Positions 1 to 4,491 of a stretch of DNA of 7,705 bases are shown one piece after another (positions within the stretch are counted from its first letter, which is position 1; every line of letters begins with the position of its first letter). Position numbers and translations under genes: made by a program. This stretch comes from Oscillospiraceae bacterium (GTDB taxonomy: Bacteria; Bacillota; Clostridia; Oscillospirales; Oscillospiraceae): positions 1 through 7,705 of the forward strand of contig JAISAA010000303.1 of assembly GCA_031266955.1 (NCBI GenBank). Direction: 5' to 3'. A model generated the notes under the pieces. The model was not told where the DNA came from, ran no database searches, and saw only the letters and a program-made list of their open reading frames with translations.

Positions 1-369
1 GCGTATGAGGGGTACACATCGGAATATGTCATCCTTGAATTACAGTCGGCGCCGGAGCCGAAGCGGAGCGATATGCTGTCGCTGATAGAAAAATACAGCG
101 TCGCAGTGTTGGCTTTTGAAGACGAAGCAGTCAGACTGGCAAACCTTTATGTGGAGTACGGGATTATCCCTCCGAGATATTTAATGGATGGGACGCATAT
201 TGCGCTCGCTTCCATTCAAAATCTTGATTGTATCCTCTCTTTCAATTTTCAGCATATCAACAAATTGAGAACCAAGGATATGACAGCACTCGTCAATCTG
301 CGTGAGGGTTACAAGGGTATTATAATTTGCACGCCAATGGAGGTGCTTGAAAATGAAGAAACCGAATAA
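1..369 (+). CDS. PIN-domain (VapC-like) protein, 5' end outside window
   Basis: The reading frame is open from the first base, so only the C-terminal ~122 residues are seen; the Met codon at 73 is internal. PIN domains are Mg-dependent ribonucleases, often the toxin of a toxin-antitoxin pair. The C-terminal half of the fold is readable: a Glu-containing segment (VILELQSAPEP, fragment residues 10-20), a helical stretch, then MDGTHIALA with the conserved Asp at fragment residue 63, and LDCILSFNFQHI with Asp 76 followed by the usual S-(W/F)-N-F-x-H signature. The tail GYKGIIICTPMEVL is the typical last strand and 'P-x-E-V' end. The 3' end overlaps the next gene by 17 bases, which suggests translational coupling. 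The first catalytic Asp lies before the window, so activity cannot be judged. PIN assignment is firm; a toxin role is inferred from family and neighbour. Confidence 0.8.
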   Translation, partial: AYEGYTSEYVILELQSAPEPKRSDMLSLIEKYSVAVLAFEDEAVRLANLYVEYGIIPPRYLMDGTHIALASIQNLDCILSFNFQHINKLRTKDMTALVNLREGYKGIIICTPMEVLENEETE

Positions 370-529
370 GAGCGAGGCCGAACTGAATGCCATCCGCGCC
401 GCGCTGTACGAGGAAATAAAGGGAATGACCCCGTCAGAGGTGACGGCGTATATGAAAGCCAAAGTTGCGCCGCTTCACGATAAATACAGCATTCGCCCGG
501 TGAGAAAAAGTCAAAAGCCGGCGCTGTAA
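353..529 (+). CDS. Small helical partner of PIN protein (candidate antitoxin), copy 1
   Basis: This gene encodes 58 residues, starting MKKPNKSEAELNAIRAAL. The ATG at 353 is preferred over an in-frame TTG at 347 because GGAGG at 339-343 sits 9 bases upstream. The Shine-Dalgarno and start lie inside the end of the PIN gene, so the two are probably translated together. The sequence is charged, without Cys or membrane segments, and is predicted to be mostly helical: an N-terminal helix (about 8-24), then a 'GMTPSEVTAYM' turn-helix and a basic tail. I do not recognise a named domain. A paralogue at 612-812 shares the N-A-I-R-x-x-L-Y-E and K-x-M-T patterns and also sits at the end of a PIN frame, so the protein probably travels with PIN genes. 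Antitoxin function is an inference from that context; a PIN accessory protein is equally possible. Confidence 0.75.
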   Translation: MKKPNKSEAELNAIRAALYEEIKGMTPSEVTAYMKAKVAPLHDKYSIRPVRKSQKPAL

Positions 530-634
530 ACCAAACTATTGACCGGGCGCATTAACTATGAAAAAGGATATGGAATGATCGTGATCTGTACCGCGAAGGA
601 GGTGTTGGCGGATGAACAAGACAACGAAGAGTGA
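530..634 (+). pseudogene. Remnant of a second PIN-domain gene (C-terminal ~34 codons only)
   Basis: Directly after the stop codon at 527-529 and in the same frame, codons 530-634 read TKLLTGRINYEKGYGMIVIC then TAKEVLADEQDNEE and a TGA. This matches the end of the intact upstream PIN gene (LVNLREGYKGIIICTPMEVL then ENEETE) in order and length: G-Y, the I-x-I-C-T strand, the E-V turn and the acidic tail. No start codon with a good ribosome binding site and no catalytic residues remain, so it cannot be a working nuclease. Its last 23 bases overlap the following small gene, just as the intact pair overlaps by 17. The simplest reading is a duplicated PIN/partner cassette that lost nearly all of the second PIN by deletion. 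It is too short to prove by eye alone, but the shared architecture makes chance unlikely. Confidence 0.7.
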
Positions 635-812
635 TACCGTTGAGGAGGAGATGAACGCCATCCGTGTAAAGCTCTACGAGCAAACAAAAGATATGACTGT
701 GCAAGAACAGACTGTGTTTTTTCGCAAAATGGTACAGGAAGGGTTGGTGCGGCACGGCATAAATGTCCGTTACGCGCCGACACCGGCTACTCAGCCACAG
801 GCGCAGCCATAG
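612..812 (+). CDS. Small helical partner of PIN protein (candidate antitoxin), copy 2
   Basis: This gene encodes 66 residues. AAGGAGGTG at 596-604 lies about 9 bases before the ATG, a very strong ribosome binding site. It is a paralogue of the protein at 353-529: EEEMNAIRVKLYEQTKDMT aligns with SEAELNAIRAALYEEIKGMT, and both then run into an amphipathic helix and a basic segment ending near GINV/YSIR. It differs by a Pro/Gln/Ala-rich tail (last ~10 residues) and by a less conserved middle. Its own PIN partner is reduced to a remnant, so it is an 'orphan' small protein that has stayed open. It might act as a spare or anti-addiction partner against the upstream PIN protein, or simply be relaxed. 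Function is not established; the family resemblance is seen directly. Confidence 0.72.
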   Translation: MNKTTKSDTVEEEMNAIRVKLYEQTKDMTVQEQTVFFRKMVQEGLVRHGINVRYAPTPATQPQAQP

Positions 813-839
813 AGGAATTGGAAAGGAGCTTGTTGGGCT

Positions 840-1322
840 ATGTCGAATCGTGCAAAATATATCTGGGCGGTGATTCTGACTTTTATCGGACTCCCTGTGT
901 TGTCGGCAACTATTCTGACTCTGGTATACAGAGCGCTTGTACCCGATTCGACCGCGCCAATGCCAAATTGGATTTCCGGCTTGAACGGCGGCATTTGCGG
1001 CGGCGGAGTACCTGTGATAATCGGCGCTGCCGGACGCCACTTTTTCAAACGTGAAGCCGCGCTGCTGTCAAAAACCATAACGCCGTATTACGCCGCGGAT
1101 AATGTCTTCATCTGGCGCGACGGCAATGGCAGCTTACAAATGATAACGAATTCTTCCGCTCACTTGCTCATCAAGAGCGCAAAATATAAAAAGCGGAAAA
1201 ACGGCGATTATCTTGTGACCTTCGTATGTAAGAACTCGATGGCGGACACAGCGAAATACAGGGCTGAAATATCAGCGCCCGATTTACCGCTGTTCGCGGA
1301 ATTGTTTTCCGAAAAAGTATGA
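840..1322 (+). CDS. Hypothetical two-segment membrane protein
   Basis: This gene encodes 160 residues. AAAGGAG at 822-828 precedes the ATG by 11 bases, and the gap after the upstream small gene is only 27 bases, so it may be co-transcribed. Residues ~7-30 (YIWAVILTFIGLPVLSAT...) form a clear membrane helix, and residues ~44-65 form a second, Gly-rich one (ISGLNGGICGGGVPVIIGAA). A basic stretch follows (RHFFKRE), so the remaining ~95 residues are probably cytoplasmic. That part looks like alternating short strands (VFIWRD, LQMITNSS, HLLIKSAKYKKRKNGDYLVTF), compatible with a small beta-rich domain of the kind found behind paired membrane helices. I do not recognise the family and assign no function. 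The stop lies next to a reading-frame remnant that starts within the last few codons. Confidence 0.7.
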   Translation: MSNRAKYIWAVILTFIGLPVLSATILTLVYRALVPDSTAPMPNWISGLNGGICGGGVPVIIGAAGRHFFKREAALLSKTITPYYAADNVFIWRDGNGSLQMITNSSAHLLIKSAKYKKRKNGDYLVTFVCKNSMADTAKYRAEISAPDLPLFAELFSEKV

Positions 1323-1392
1323 AGCCGAGGTCGCGCATATCAACTTTTCCGGGGTATTGCAAGAGGCATTGAAGCAAAGATTAAATATTTAG
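1315..1392 (+). pseudogene. Remnant resembling the C-terminus of a ribbon-helix-helix (HicB/CopG-like) antitoxin
   Basis: In the frame beginning at 1315 the sequence reads KYEAEVAHINFSGVLQEALK, then QRLNI and a TAG at 1390. 'I-N-F-S-x-V-L-Q-E-A-L-K-x-x-L' is the second helix and tail commonly seen at the C-terminus of ribbon-helix-helix antitoxins of the HicB/CopG type. There is no start codon or ribosome binding site, and the frame enters the end of the preceding membrane-protein gene, so this is at most a broken piece. The match is only ~20 residues and was made by memory of the motif, so it is tentative. It fits the toxin-antitoxin debris upstream. Confidence 0.42.
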
Positions 1393-1429
1393 AAATGATG
1401 TGAGGAATCAAATGACTGTCACACAACTA

Positions 1430-1645
1430 AAACTCACCCGCTAACGGGGGATGACGCCAAAGCCGGTGAAATGGGATGACACATACCGCTGGATGGTGAT
1501 TGACACCGCCATACATTGCCCGGTACAATTCGGTCCGATGCGATTTGTAAAGCCGGGAATAGTTCGGACAGGGAGATGAAACAGGTTCCCTTGAAGCAGG
1601 AAGCGGAAGTATTCGCCGCCTCAAGAGGGCGGCGGAGAATTTGCC
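1430..1645 (+). ncRNA. Candidate omega-RNA / right end of an IS200/IS605-type TnpB element, no tnpB
   Basis: The block has dense local structure and ends with CCTTGAAGCAGGAAGCGG followed by a GC hairpin (CGCCGCC 1614-1620 with GGCGGCG 1628-1634) and AGAATTTG. The 'TTGAAGCAGGAAGC + hairpin + short tail' order is what I associate with the 3' end of TnpB-linked guide RNAs, where the guide follows the tail. Upstream are interleaved pairings: CCCGG 1519-1523 with CCGGG 1553-1557, and GTCCGA 1533-1538 with TCGGAC 1564-1569. Together they form a pseudoknot, a feature also known in the ISDra2 omega-RNA. Further small stems are CCCG 1438-1441 with CGGG 1446-1449 and GGTG/CACC around 1495-1507. No TnpB or TnpA coding sequence is visible, so this would be a solo end, a decayed insertion or a non-autonomous element. 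The assignment rests on motif memory and pairing, so confidence is moderate; the limits are approximate. Confidence 0.45.
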
Positions 1646-1657
1646 CCTCTCTCATTA

Positions 1658-1676
1658 AGCCCGGAGCGGGCTCTTA
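1658..1676 (+). terminator. GC hairpin, possible weak terminator
   Basis: AGCCCG (1658-1663) pairs with CGGGCT (1667-1672) across a 3-base GAG loop, followed by CTTAT. The stem is short and the T run is interrupted, so termination would be weak. It lies just after the omega-RNA-like block and could define that transcript's 3' end. Confidence 0.35.
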
Positions 1677-1727
1677 TAAAACAGGATAAGAACAAAAGCC
1701 CGAAGAGCAAACAGAACCCCGCCTTCC

Positions 1728-1750
1728 GATATTTGAAATCTTCAAATATC
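1728..1750. repeat. 10-bp inverted repeat abutting the RNHCP ribosome binding site
   Basis: GATATTTGAA (1728-1737) and TTCAAATATC (1741-1750) are perfect inverted arms around a 3-base ATC centre. The ribosome binding site AGGAGG starts at the very next base (1751). In DNA this could be a repressor operator. In RNA it would be a hairpin stacked against the Shine-Dalgarno, able to influence initiation. There is no T tract, so it is not an intrinsic terminator. Confidence 0.6.
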
Positions 1751-1763
1751 AGGAGGTTCCGGT

Positions 1764-2102
1764 GTGAGCCGAAAACTTGAAAACACAGGATTCATCTGCG
1801 CCCATTGCGGCGCCGAGGTATATCCCCTGACAAACGGGAGTTACCGCAATCACTGCCCATACTGCCTTTTTTCACTGCATATCGACAACACTCCGGGCGA
1901 CCGCGCCGGGGACTGTCGTGGCTTGATGAGACCTGTCGGGGTGCGCTGGCACAGCAAAAAAGGCTGGCAAATCGTTCACCGCTGCGAAAAATGCGGAGCG
2001 GAAAAAGTCAACCGCGCCGCGACGGACACCGTGCAGCCGGACGATCTTGAAATCATCAGAAAATTGAGCGCAAATGGGGATGCCGGCGGGAAAAAATATT
2101 GA
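1764..2102 (+). CDS. RNHCP-domain zinc-ribbon protein
   Basis: This gene encodes 112 residues. The GTG start at 1764 is set by AGGAGG at 1751-1756, 7 bases upstream. The hallmark R-N-H-C-P is at residues 28-32. Zinc-type pairs are C12-x-x-C15, C31-x-x-C34 and C74-x-x-C77, with an extra Cys51 and His72. Conserved surroundings are all present: F-x-C-x-x-C-G at 10-16, S-x-H-x-D at 37-41, P-G-D-R at 44-47, C-x-G-x-M at 51-55 and V-H-R-C at 71-74. The length is normal for the family, and the last ~20 residues form a loose charged tail. RNHCP proteins are small predicted cytoplasmic metal-binding proteins, possibly nucleic-acid binding, with no settled function. An inverted repeat directly before the ribosome binding site may control it. 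The next gene's promoter overlaps this gene's stop codon, so the two are probably transcribed independently. Confidence 0.93.
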   Translation: MSRKLENTGFICAHCGAEVYPLTNGSYRNHCPYCLFSLHIDNTPGDRAGDCRGLMRPVGVRWHSKKGWQIVHRCEKCGAEKVNRAATDTVQPDDLEIIRKLSANGDAGGKKY

Positions 2103-2127
2103 CACACGAAACGCTCGGCGCTATAAT
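2099..2127 (+). promoter_or_regulatory. Perfect-consensus sigma-A/sigma-70 promoter
   Basis: TTGACA (2099-2104) and TATAAT (2122-2127) are separated by exactly 17 bases. Both hexamers match the consensus completely. The -35 overlaps the TGA stop (2100-2102) of the RNHCP gene. Transcription would begin near 2134 and give a leader of roughly 67 bases before the GTG start at 2201. Confidence 0.85.
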
Positions 2128-2200
2128 TCATAAAAACACACGAAGCGACGGCGCGCGGTACGGCACGATGTGATCGCGCAACGAAAAGGAGGCTCAAGCC

Positions 2201-2614
2201 GTGGAAACACCGAAGATATTCAGAATCACCGTAAATGTCATCTACGCCGCGGGCGTGCTTATCGTGCTGTACCTGATAGGCGTCTTCGTATTCGAGCCGG
2301 GAATACTTCCTTACGACCCGTATGCGATGATACCGCTCACAGAGCGGCAGATCATGGTTTTTATCCTCGCCGCGGGCGTGTTTCCGATGGCGGTGGCGTG
2401 TTTGATGGTTTACATTGCCAACGGGATAAGGGATAGCAGGCGCCGGAACCGGAATCTTTTGCTGATATCCCTGCCGTTGTTTGTCTGCGCGGTATGCCTT
2501 TTTGACATTGCGGTCGCTTTCGCGCTGGGGTTAGTCGGCGCCCCTTACGCGTGGGAGAACGCGCCGATGATCGTCTTGAAAACGGCGCTCACCATCCTTC
2601 GGGCGGTGTTGTAA
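2201..2614 (+). CDS. Hypothetical three-segment membrane protein
   Basis: This gene encodes 137 residues. AAAGGAGG at 2185-2192 lies 8 bases before the GTG start, and a perfect promoter lies at 2099-2127. Three hydrophobic helices are clear: residues ~9-31 (TVNVIYAAGVLIVLYLIGVF), ~50-73 (QIMVFILAAGVFPMAVACLM) and ~86-110 (LLLISLPLFVCAVCLFDIAV). The loop between helices 2 and 3 is strongly basic (RDSRRRNRN, 77-85) and should face the cytoplasm by the positive-inside rule, which places the N-terminus outside or makes helix 1 re-entrant. The loop between helices 1 and 2 (FEPGILPYDPYAMIPL) is Pro-rich. I recognise no family. The strong promoter and ribosome binding site argue that it is a real, well-expressed gene. 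Confidence 0.75.
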   Translation: METPKIFRITVNVIYAAGVLIVLYLIGVFVFEPGILPYDPYAMIPLTERQIMVFILAAGVFPMAVACLMVYIANGIRDSRRRNRNLLLISLPLFVCAVCLFDIAVAFALGLVGAPYAWENAPMIVLKTALTILRAVL

Positions 2615-2680
2615 ACGTATGGGCGCATTCGGGGCGCGAGAGGGGCGCGCGTCAGGACTTCGGGCGAGTTAAAAAAATAA

Positions 2681-2708
2681 TTGCTTTTTTTTTTTTTTCT
2701 GATATAAT
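2681..2708 (+). promoter_or_regulatory. Candidate promoter with T14 spacer before the HPt gene
   Basis: TTGCTT (2681-2686) may serve as -35 and TATAAT (2703-2708, in GATATAAT) as -10, with a 16-base spacer. A run of fourteen T (2685-2698) covers most of the spacer. An A-rich stretch (AAAAAAATAA, 2671-2680) lies just upstream and could act as an UP-like element. The -10 is perfect and the -35 is weak. Confidence 0.6.
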
Positions 2709-2757
2709 GGGCTCCATAATAAGCAAAAAATAATTCAGATTTTTAGGGGTTGCGTTT

Positions 2758-3078
2758 ATGTCAAAATATATCGACACTGCCGGGGGCCTAACGCGCGTGG
2801 GCGGAAATATGGCCCTTTACAAGAAGCTGCTGGGAAAATTCAAAGACGGAAGGTACTGTGAGCAGCTTGACGAGCTGCTGAAGTCCGGGGATATCGCGGG
2901 CGCGACGGCGATGGCGCACACGCTGAAGGGCGTCGCCGCCAACCTCTCTCTTTCGGAGGTACACGCGCTGTCGCTGCAAATTGAAACCGCGTTGAAAAGC
3001 GGAGACCCGTGGGAGCCGCTTCTGCCCCAACTCGCCGAGGCCGCGAACACGACGCTCGATGAAATCGATGCGCTGTGA
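2758..3078 (+). CDS. Histidine-containing phosphotransfer (HPt) domain protein
   Basis: This gene encodes 106 residues, a single stand-alone HPt domain of normal length. The phosphorylatable His is His54 in AMAHTLKGVAANLS (52-64 region), matching the family pattern H-x-L-K-G-x-A-x-x-(L/I). The N-terminal helix YIDTAGGLTRVGGNMALYKK and K-L-L-x-K-F are the usual HPt lead-in (G-L-x-R-x-G-G-N-x-x-L-Y-x-x-L-L). The following helix (LSLSEVHALSLQIETAL) completes the four-helix bundle. It would shuttle phosphate between a hybrid sensor kinase and a response regulator in the cytoplasm. The REC-HD-GYP gene 229 bases downstream is the obvious acceptor or donor, but no kinase is in the window. The start ATG at 2758 has a modest TAGGGG site 8 bases upstream and a promoter at 2681-2708. 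Confidence 0.92.
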   Translation: MSKYIDTAGGLTRVGGNMALYKKLLGKFKDGRYCEQLDELLKSGDIAGATAMAHTLKGVAANLSLSEVHALSLQIETALKSGDPWEPLLPQLAEAANTTLDEIDAL

Positions 3079-3082
3079 TTAT

Positions 3083-3251
3083 GCGCCGCGCCTGCGGCGC
3101 GGACGTTTGATTGAATGTGCGTGCGCGCACGGAGAACGCCGAGCGTTGCGCGGCGGACGCGATGAGAGCGCTCCCCGTCGCGGCGTCAGTCGCGTTCCCC
3201 GCGCCCGCACGGCGCGTTTAATCAGACGTCCGCGCGCCCATGGGCGCGCGG
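3083..3251. repeat. Long imperfect inverted repeat (possible hairpin element)
   Basis: The two halves pair over most of their length, in a register where paired positions sum to about 6332. The clearest block is 3101-3115 against 3217-3231: 13 of 15 positions are complementary and both exceptions would be G-U pairs in RNA. A second block is 3127-3140 against 3191-3204 (11 of 14). The left end is itself a perfect local hairpin (GCGCCGC 3083-3089 with GCGGCGC 3094-3100). The right end is a perfect 22-base palindrome (3230-3251). The whole lies between the HPt stop and the HD-GYP gene. It could be a MITE-like or REP-like element, or a structured leader. No flanking target duplication is evident. 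Confidence 0.6.
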
Positions 3252-3253
3252 CG

Positions 3254-3277
3254 GCGGTATTTCTATAGAAATACCGC
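3254..3277. promoter_or_regulatory. Perfect 24-base palindrome upstream of the HD-GYP gene
   Basis: GCGGTATTTCTA (3254-3265) is followed immediately by its exact reverse complement (3266-3277). Perfect two-fold symmetry without a spacer suits a dimeric repressor operator. As RNA it would form a stem whose T6 run (3288-3293) is ten bases away, too far for a standard terminator. It ends 30 bases before the ATG at 3308. Confidence 0.6.
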
Positions 3278-3307
3278 TATAAATCAGTTTTTTGTGGGGC
3301 AATCAGT

Positions 3308-4381
3308 ATGAAAGATTTAGTTTTGATCGTTGACGACGTGGATATCAACCGTATACTGCTCGCCAACATTCTTGAAGACGAATATGATACAATCGAAGCC
3401 GCCGACGGCCCGGAGACGCTGGACATCCTGTTCAAGCAAAATATCAGGCCGACCGCGATACTTCTCGACATCGTGATGCCGGGGATGGACGGCTTCGAGG
3501 TGATCCGGGAGATAAAAAACAACCCGGAAACCGAAAAAATCCCCGTCCTGTTCATAACAGCGGCGGTGGACGGCGAAAGCGAGTCGCGCGGCCTTAAATC
3601 CGGCGCCGCCGACTATATTTCCAAAGAGTTCAACGCAGACGTCGTAAGAACGCGGCTCCGCAACCACATCAGCCTCGCCCGGTATCAAAACGAGCTCGAA
3701 TCCCTCGTCGAGATAAAAACCGCGGAACTGACGCGTACATACGACCAAATGCTCGAGGCGTTCGCCACGCTCGTCGAGTACCGCAGTCTCGAATCCGGCA
3801 CTCACATCAAGCGCACAAGTATGCTCTCTGAGCTGATGATAAACAGGCTTATGTCCGACCCGAAATACCGCGCGTATATGGCGGATACCGACATCACGCC
3901 TGCCAAAGCGCACTCGATAGTCCGCGCGACAAGCCTGCACGACATCGGGAAAATCGGCATCACCGACGCGATCCTCCTAAAGCCGGGCCGCCTCACCGAA
4001 GAAGAATTCGAGGAAATGAAGAAACACACCGTCATCGGCGGCAAAATAATCGACGGGATGCTCGAAACGTTCGGGGACAGCGCCGGTTATCTTTCATACT
4101 GCCGCGAAATCGCGTATTACCACCACGAAAGATGGGACGGGCTCGGCTATCCCACGGGCCTCTCCGAGAAGGACATCCCGTTTTCGGCGAGGCTGCTGTC
4201 TATCGTAGACGTATACGACGCGCTTGTAAATCAGCGCTGCTATAAGCCCCCGTTTTCGCACGAGGAGGCGATGAGCATAATCACGGAATCGCGCGGCAAG
4301 CAGTTTGACCCCGTGCTCGTAGATGTCTTCGTCGAAACAGCGGACAAGTTTGAAAAGCTTGAGGATAGCTTGAAGGATTAA
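3308..4381 (+). CDS. REC-HD-GYP response regulator, predicted cyclic di-GMP phosphodiesterase
   Basis: This gene encodes 357 residues. Residues 1-120 are a receiver domain: acidic pair Asp9-Asp10, phospho-acceptor Asp54 in LLDIVMPGMDGF, Thr84 (FITA) and Lys106. The usual Pro after that Lys is Glu here. A helical linker (~125-155) leads into an HD-GYP domain at ~150-350. That domain has E-x-G-T-H-I-x-R (162-169), the metal-binding His211-Asp212 in HDIGKIGI, KPGRLTEEEFEEMKKHT (225-241), and HHERWDGLGYP (272-282) carrying the GYP triplet. Such proteins hydrolyse cyclic di-GMP to pGpG/GMP in the cytoplasm, with phosphorylation of the receiver controlling activity. There is no DNA-binding domain. 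The HPt gene upstream is a likely partner. The ribosome binding site (GTGGGG, 8 bases before the ATG) is mediocre. The gene is closed by a terminator at 4388-4420. Confidence 0.94.
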   Translation: MKDLVLIVDDVDINRILLANILEDEYDTIEAADGPETLDILFKQNIRPTAILLDIVMPGMDGFEVIREIKNNPETEKIPVLFITAAVDGESESRGLKSGAADYISKEFNADVVRTRLRNHISLARYQNELESLVEIKTAELTRTYDQMLEAFATLVEYRSLESGTHIKRTSMLSELMINRLMSDPKYRAYMADTDITPAKAHSIVRATSLHDIGKIGITDAILLKPGRLTEEEFEEMKKHTVIGGKIIDGMLETFGDSAGYLSYCREIAYYHHERWDGLGYPTGLSEKDIPFSARLLSIVDVYDALVNQRCYKPPFSHEEAMSIITESRGKQFDPVLVDVFVETADKFEKLEDSLKD

Positions 4382-4387
4382 ATGTGT

Positions 4388-4420
4388 AGTGCCACCCGTT
4401 ACGGCGGGTGGCGCTTCCTT
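4388..4420 (+). terminator. Intrinsic terminator after the HD-GYP gene
   Basis: GCCACCCG (4391-4398) pairs perfectly with CGGGTGGC (4405-4412) across a 6-base loop. The stem extends three more pairs (AGT with GCT, one G-U) and is followed by CTTCCTTTT. It starts 7 bases after the stop codon and separates the signalling module from the PFOR gene. Confidence 0.82.
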
Positions 4421-4450
4421 TTGAACCTGCGCGCGGAGAATAAATTACAC

Positions 4451-4480
4451 TTTACAAAACACCTCTCCATATATTATAAT
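4451..4480 (+). promoter_or_regulatory. Promoter of the PFOR gene
   Basis: TTTACA (4451-4456) and TATAAT (4475-4480) are 18 bases apart. The -10 is perfect and the -35 differs from consensus at one base. Transcription would start near 4487, giving a leader of about 64 bases. The terminator just upstream supports an independent start here. Confidence 0.75.
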
Positions 4481-4491
4481 AGTAATCTGCG

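Larger units (their letters stand above)
1323..1763. other. Gene-free stretch between membrane-protein gene and RNHCP gene
   Basis: No convincing intact gene is found on either strand over these 441 bases. From left to right it holds the antitoxin-like remnant (to 1392), a short open stretch with a GTGAGG site and an ATG at 1411 that gives only ten codons, an extended structured RNA-like block (~1430-1645), a GC hairpin at 1658-1672, and an inverted repeat at 1728-1750 next to the next gene's ribosome binding site. Minus-strand open frames over 1427-1655 are Pro/Ser/Arg-rich and look like chance. Confidence 0.6.

Noticed and set aside
552..1078. Overlapping minus-strand frames (162, 75 and 95 codons)
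   Set aside because: They are antisense to the small protein and the membrane protein, with Ser/His/Arg-rich sequence and no recognisable domain.
1411..1443. Ten-codon frame (MTVTQLKLTR) with a GTGAGG site
   Set aside because: Too short to support as a gene; a leader peptide or a truncated transposase start cannot be shown.
1614..1640. GC hairpin as a standard intrinsic terminator
   Set aside because: It is followed by GAGAATTTG, not a T run; it fits better as the terminal hairpin of the omega-RNA-like block.
1427..1655. Minus-strand frames over the structured block
   Set aside because: Chance open frames through RNA-like structure; no start signal and no domain.
2615..2700. Possible terminator ending in the T14 run
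   Set aside because: No GC-rich stem directly precedes the T run; only an A7/T7 pairing is available. The -10 right after it fits a promoter better.
3059..3268. 69-codon Arg/Ala-rich frame between HPt and HD-GYP genes
   Set aside because: It overlaps the HPt end and translates the inverted-repeat DNA; its composition reflects GC-rich repeats, not a protein.
3317..3940. 207-codon open frame on the minus strand
   Set aside because: Antisense to the receiver and HD domains of the response regulator; no motif of its own and no ribosome binding site.
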